Shown here: one piece after another, positions 5,329 to 8,186 of the stretch
Position numbering within the stretch: position 1 is the stretch's first letter
Layout: the number at the start of each line of letters is the position of its first letter
Assembly: GCA_030681635.1 (NCBI GenBank)
Contig: JAUXRT010000722.1
Coordinates: 1-8,186 of the forward strand
Direction: 5' to 3'
DNA length: 8,186 bases
Origin: Reyranella sp.
GTDB taxonomy: Bacteria > Pseudomonadota > Alphaproteobacteria > Reyranellales > Reyranellaceae
Position numbers and translations under genes: made by a program
Notes under the pieces: model-generated
What the model saw: the letters and a program-made list of their open reading frames with translations, nothing else
What the model was told of the DNA's origin: nothing
Databases searched by the model: none

Positions 5329-6213
5329 CTAGGCCGCCTGCTGTGCCACCGTCGGGCCGTCGCTGCGGGTCGTGGTGCGGCGCATGTCGCGCACGATGTT
5401 GAGATCGTCGAAGCGGCGCACGCGGTGCATGGTCTGGCGGTTGTCCCAGATCACGAGGTCATGCTTCGTCCAGCGGTGCACGTAGACGAACTGCGCCTGG
5501 GTCGCATGTTCCATCAGATCGCGCACGAAGGCCATCGCCTCGGGCCGGGGCCAGCCGACGACGGCGCCGATATGCGCCGAGAGATAGAGCGACTTGGCGC
5601 CGGTGACGGGATGCGTGCGCACCAGGCGTTGCAGCACGGGCCTCATCGAGACGCGCTCGTCGGGCAGGAACTCGGTGAAGCCAAGCTGCTGGCGCGAATA
5701 GATCAGCGAGTGTTCGCAGATCAGTCCCTCGACCTCGGCCTTGGTCCCGGCATCGAGGGCATCGTAGGCCGCGCGCATGTCGGCGAACTCGGTGTTGCCG
5801 GCGTCGGTCGTCACGATGCGGCCGCTCAGCAGCGAATAGCGCGCGGGTACGGCGCGGAACGAGGCGTCGGAGTGCCAGAGGCGATTGCCGAGCGACGCCA
5901 TGCGGCGCTTGTTGTCGCGCGCCAGTCTGGCCCCGTCCTTGTCGAGGTTGGAGACGTCGGCGAAGGCGGGGGCGAGGCGGAGTTCGTTGGCGCGGACGGT
6001 CGAGTTGGCGCCTTCCTCGAGCGGGCCGAAGTTGCGCGAGAAGGCAAGCTGCTGCTCGTCGTCGATGTCCTGGCGCGGCAGCACAAGGACGGCGTGGCGA
6101 TCCATGCCGGCTTCGACGGCGGCAACCTCGGCTGGCGTGAGCGGACGGCGCGCGTCGATGCCGATCATCTCGGCACCGATATGAGGATGGAGCGGGCGTG
6201 TCTCGATCGCCAT
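5329..6213 (-). CDS. TauD/TfdA-family 2-oxoglutarate-dependent dioxygenase
   Basis: The 294-residue product is a full-length Fe(II)/2-oxoglutarate dioxygenase. The iron ligands are His114 and Asp116 in LWHSDASF and His263 in TMHRVRRFDD. Arg278, 15 residues after the distal His and within RDMRRTT, fits the 2-oxoglutarate carboxylate ligand. NTEFADMRAAYDAL (140-153) carries the Thr that also contacts 2-oxoglutarate and is characteristic of the TfdA side of the family (2,4-D and related aryloxyalkanoate dioxygenases, taurine dioxygenase). It should hydroxylate a carboxylate or sulfonate substrate at the cost of 2-oxoglutarate and O2; which substrate is unknown. The ATG at 6213 has GGGAGG about 6 nt upstream, inside a palindrome. 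It starts 36 nt after the stop of the aldolase/dehydrogenase on the same strand, so co-transcription is likely. Confidence 0.93.
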   Translation of the reverse strand: MAIETRPLHPHIGAEMIGIDARRPLTPAEVAAVEAGMDRHAVLVLPRQDIDDEQQLAFSRNFGPLEEGANSTVRANELRLAPAFADVSNLDKDGARLARDNKRRMASLGNRLWHSDASFRAVPARYSLLSGRIVTTDAGNTEFADMRAAYDALDAGTKAEVEGLICEHSLIYSRQQLGFTEFLPDERVSMRPVLQRLVRTHPVTGAKSLYLSAHIGAVVGWPRPEAMAFVRDLMEHATQAQFVYVHRWTKHDLVIWDNRQTMHRVRRFDDLNIVRDMRRTTTRSDGPTVAQQAA

Positions 6214-6218
6214 GAGGA

Positions 6219-6230
6219 CCTCCCGGGAGA
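6219..6230 (-). promoter_or_regulatory. Palindromic Shine-Dalgarno site of the TauD-like gene
   Basis: The minus strand reads TCTCCCGGGAGG, identical to the site at 192-203, with the perfect palindrome CTCCCGGGAG at 6220-6229. GGGAGG is the ribosome binding site for the ATG at 6213. The complementary CTCCC half could weakly mask it, but the loopless geometry makes an intramolecular hairpin poor. Confidence 0.55.
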
Positions 6231-6249
6231 GGGCCCCGCCAAGAGAACT

Positions 6250-8186
6250 CTAGCGCAGGGCCGCCGCGATATTACCACCGTCCACGGTCGTGACAGCGCC
6301 TGTCGTCTTGCCCGCTTTGGCCAGCGAAACGAAGGCCTGGGCGACATCGTCGGCCGTCACTTCGAGGCCGAGCAGGTTGCCACCCATGTAGTCGGCCTCG
6401 CTGAGACCGCGCGCCTTGGAGCGCTGGGCGATCATCTCGTCAGTGAGCAGGTTCGAGCGGATGCGATCGGCGTTGACCGAGTTGGAGCGGATGCCGTCGG
6501 CGCCATGGTCGAGCGCATACTGGCGCATCAGGAACAGCGTCGCGGCCTTCGGGAGTCCGTATGGCCCGAAGTCGGGGCCGGGGTTCACGGCCTGCTTAGA
6601 AGTGTTGAACAGCAGGCAACCCCCGAGGTTTTGGCGGCGCATCACGCGCACGGCATTCTGCGCCACGCTCTGGTGGGCCCAGAAGTTGAGCTCGAAGCTC
6701 TTGCGCAACGTTGCGTCGTCGACGTCGCCGATGCGACCCTGCCAGGCGGCCCCTGCGTTGGAGACCACGATGTCTACGCCGCCATAGGTCGCCGCGATCT
6801 TGTCGAAGGCCCCGCGCACCGAGGCGGGATCGGTGACATCGCAGGCGATGCCGAAGCCCTTCACCTTGGAAACGTCACGATCGAGGACCGCGACCTCGGC
6901 GCCCTCGCGCACGAAGGCCGCCGCGGTGGCCGCACCAATGCCGGAGGCGCCGCCGGTGACGACGACGATGCGCCGCGCCAGCGGCTTCTCGGCCGCTGCG
7001 TTGAGCTTGGCCTGCTCGAGAGACCAGTATTCGATGTCGAAGATGTCGGGCTCGGGAATGCACTCGTAGGTGCCCAGCCGCTCGGCGTCGGCGATCACCG
7101 CCACCGTCGTCTCCGCGAGGTCGGCCGCGATTTTCGCATCCTTCGACGTGTTACCGAGACCGAACAGGCCGAGGCCGGGGACCAGCACGACGCGCGGAAC
7201 AGGGTCGAGCTCCTTCTTGGCGGTCACGAGCTTGCCGTTGTGGCGCGTGAAATAGGCGTGATAGTCGGCTGCGAATTTTTCCAGAGCCGCCTTGGCTTCG
7301 GTCTTGAATGTGTCGAGCTTGCCGGCTTCGGGCACAGGCGCGATGAACGGCAGGTTCTTGGTGCGGATCGCGTGATCCGGTGTCACCGGGCCCTGCTGGC
7401 TGTAGCGCGCGATCTCCTTGCCGCCGACGAAGGCCAGGATCTCCGGTCCGGTCCTGAACTCGAACACGAAGCGCTGGGCAGCCTCGCGCCCGCCGCTCTT
7501 GGCCGGCAGCGACAGCAGCCCGCGCAGGATCGGCGCCACGTCCGCAGCACTCGCAATCTCCTTGGGCAGGCTGGCGCCGGCGAAAATCTTCCGCGTCTCC
7601 TTGGCCAGCCGCTTCTCGGCCAGGGTCACGAGGTCGATCATGCGGACATAGGCTTCTTCGGCCGTGGCGCCCATCGAGAAGATGCCGTGCTTCAGCAGAA
7701 TCAGACCCTCGACATCGGGATTGGCCTTGCCGACTTCGCTGCACTTCCTGGCGAGCGCAAAGCCCGGCATGACGTAGGGCACCAGTGCGGCCCGCTTGCC
7801 GTAGAGGTCGGCGGCCAACGCCTCGCCGTCGGGCTGGTCGGTGAGGGACAGGACCGCGTTGGAATGCGTGTGGTCGATGAACTTGTGCGGCAGGAAGGCG
7901 TGCAGCAGCGTCTCGACCGACGGGTTGGGCGATTTGGCGTCGAGCAGGTTGGAGCGCTGCACGTTCACCATGTCCTCGTCGCTGAGCGCCTGCAGGCCCT
8001 CGAGTTCGCGCAACGGGTTGAGCCGGACGGCGGGCAGGCCGGGCGCCTCGATCGTGCCCATGTCCCAGCCGCTGCCTTTTACGCAGAGCACATCGATGGT
8101 CTGGCCCGTGATGTCGGCCATGCGCGTCTTGACCGACGTGTTGCCGCCGCCGTGCAGCACGAGCTTCGGCTCGCCGCCCAGCAGGC
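6250..8186 (-). CDS. Bifunctional class II aldolase / short-chain dehydrogenase (5' end beyond right edge)
   Basis: The visible 644 codons fuse two enzymes. Counting from the first full codon (8184), residues about 1-375 are a class II (zinc) aldolase/adducin domain: LHGGGNTSVK near 10-19, VKGSGWD near 35-41, and the zinc ligands in DHTHSNAV (His105, His107) and KHGIFSMG (His166). Residues about 405-644 are a classical SDR: TGGASGIG at 410-417, Asp435 after the second strand (pointing to NAD+), NAG at 476-478, Ser529, and YGLPK (Tyr542, Lys546). Rhizobial RhaD of this architecture cleaves rhamnulose-1-phosphate and oxidises the lactaldehyde formed. Here the substrate is uncertain because no rhamnose genes are visible. 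The frame stays open to the edge and LLGGEPKLV precedes the GTG at 8160, so that GTG is internal; roughly 20-50 N-terminal residues are missing. The TauD-like gene follows 36 nt downstream. Confidence 0.93.
   Translation of the reverse strand, partial: LLGGEPKLVLHGGGNTSVKTRMADITGQTIDVLCVKGSGWDMGTIEAPGLPAVRLNPLRELEGLQALSDEDMVNVQRSNLLDAKSPNPSVETLLHAFLPHKFIDHTHSNAVLSLTDQPDGEALAADLYGKRAALVPYVMPGFALARKCSEVGKANPDVEGLILLKHGIFSMGATAEEAYVRMIDLVTLAEKRLAKETRKIFAGASLPKEIASAADVAPILRGLLSLPAKSGGREAAQRFVFEFRTGPEILAFVGGKEIARYSQQGPVTPDHAIRTKNLPFIAPVPEAGKLDTFKTEAKAALEKFAADYHAYFTRHNGKLVTAKKELDPVPRVVLVPGLGLFGLGNTSKDAKIAADLAETTVAVIADAERLGTYECIPEPDIFDIEYWSLEQAKLNAAAEKPLARRIVVVTGGASGIGAATAAAFVREGAEVAVLDRDVSKVKGFGIACDVTDPASVRGAFDKIAATYGGVDIVVSNAGAAWQGRIGDVDDATLRKSFELNFWAHQSVAQNAVRVMRRQNLGGCLLFNTSKQAVNPGPDFGPYGLPKAATLFLMRQYALDHGADGIRSNSVNADRIRSNLLTDEMIAQRSKARGLSEADYMGGNLLGLEVTADDVAQAFVSLAKAGKTTGAVTTVDGGNIAAALR

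Noticed and set aside
8158..8160. GTG as the start of the aldolase/dehydrogenase
   Set aside because: The frame stays open to the window edge, and the residues before it (LLGGEPKL) continue the conserved aldolase N-terminus, so the real start lies outside.
1..8186. A novel defence, mobile or biosynthetic system
   Set aside because: All recognisable genes are common metabolic enzyme families plus one CHRD protein. No nuclease, helicase, toxin-antitoxin pair, reverse transcriptase, transposase, integrase, attachment site or assembly-line domain was seen.

Overview
The window is about two-thirds G+C by eye, gene-dense, and has short Shine-Dalgarno-led intergenic gaps. Together with the protein families present, this suggests a high-GC, free-living alphaproteobacterium of the Bradyrhizobium/Reyranella kind. 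That placement is an inference from style, not a proven assignment. No tRNA, rRNA, CRISPR array, insertion sequence, phage gene, transporter or transcription regulator is visible. There is no gene-free stretch above 300 bases; the longest gap is 216 bp (183-398).

Layout. The start of an amidohydrolase-family gene runs off the left edge (1-182, minus). A divergent gap (183-398) follows, holding a long near-perfect palindrome (301-361) made of two opposed REP-like hairpins. Next, on the plus strand, come a flavin-dependent monooxygenase with an N-terminal NTF2/SnoaL-like domain (399-2165) and a small CHRD-domain putative lipoprotein (2212-2664). Converging on these is a minus-strand pair: an aldo/keto reductase (3570-4598) followed by a second amidohydrolase (2668-3492). 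The gap between that pair holds a GC-rich hairpin and an operator-like dyad. A glutathione S-transferase-like gene (4663-5316, plus) diverges from the reductase. It converges on a second minus-strand pair: a bifunctional class II aldolase/short-chain dehydrogenase, cut at the right edge (6250-8186), followed by a TauD/TfdA-type dioxygenase (5329-6213).

How it may fit together. Nearly every gene encodes a soluble enzyme of small-molecule catabolism: a flavin monooxygenase, a 2-oxoglutarate dioxygenase, two amidohydrolases, an aldose-type reductase/dehydrogenase, a zinc aldolase fused to an alcohol dehydrogenase, and a GST. The reductase plus amidohydrolase pair could be a dehydrogenase/lactonase module (aldose to lactone to acid). 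The aldolase/dehydrogenase could act on a deoxysugar phosphate or related substrate. No kinase, isomerase, dehydratase or uptake system is present, so no pathway can be assigned from this window.

I see no convincing new defence or mobile system. The most unusual non-coding signals are the double-hairpin palindrome at 301-361 and a 12-nt palindromic Shine-Dalgarno motif shared by two separate genes.
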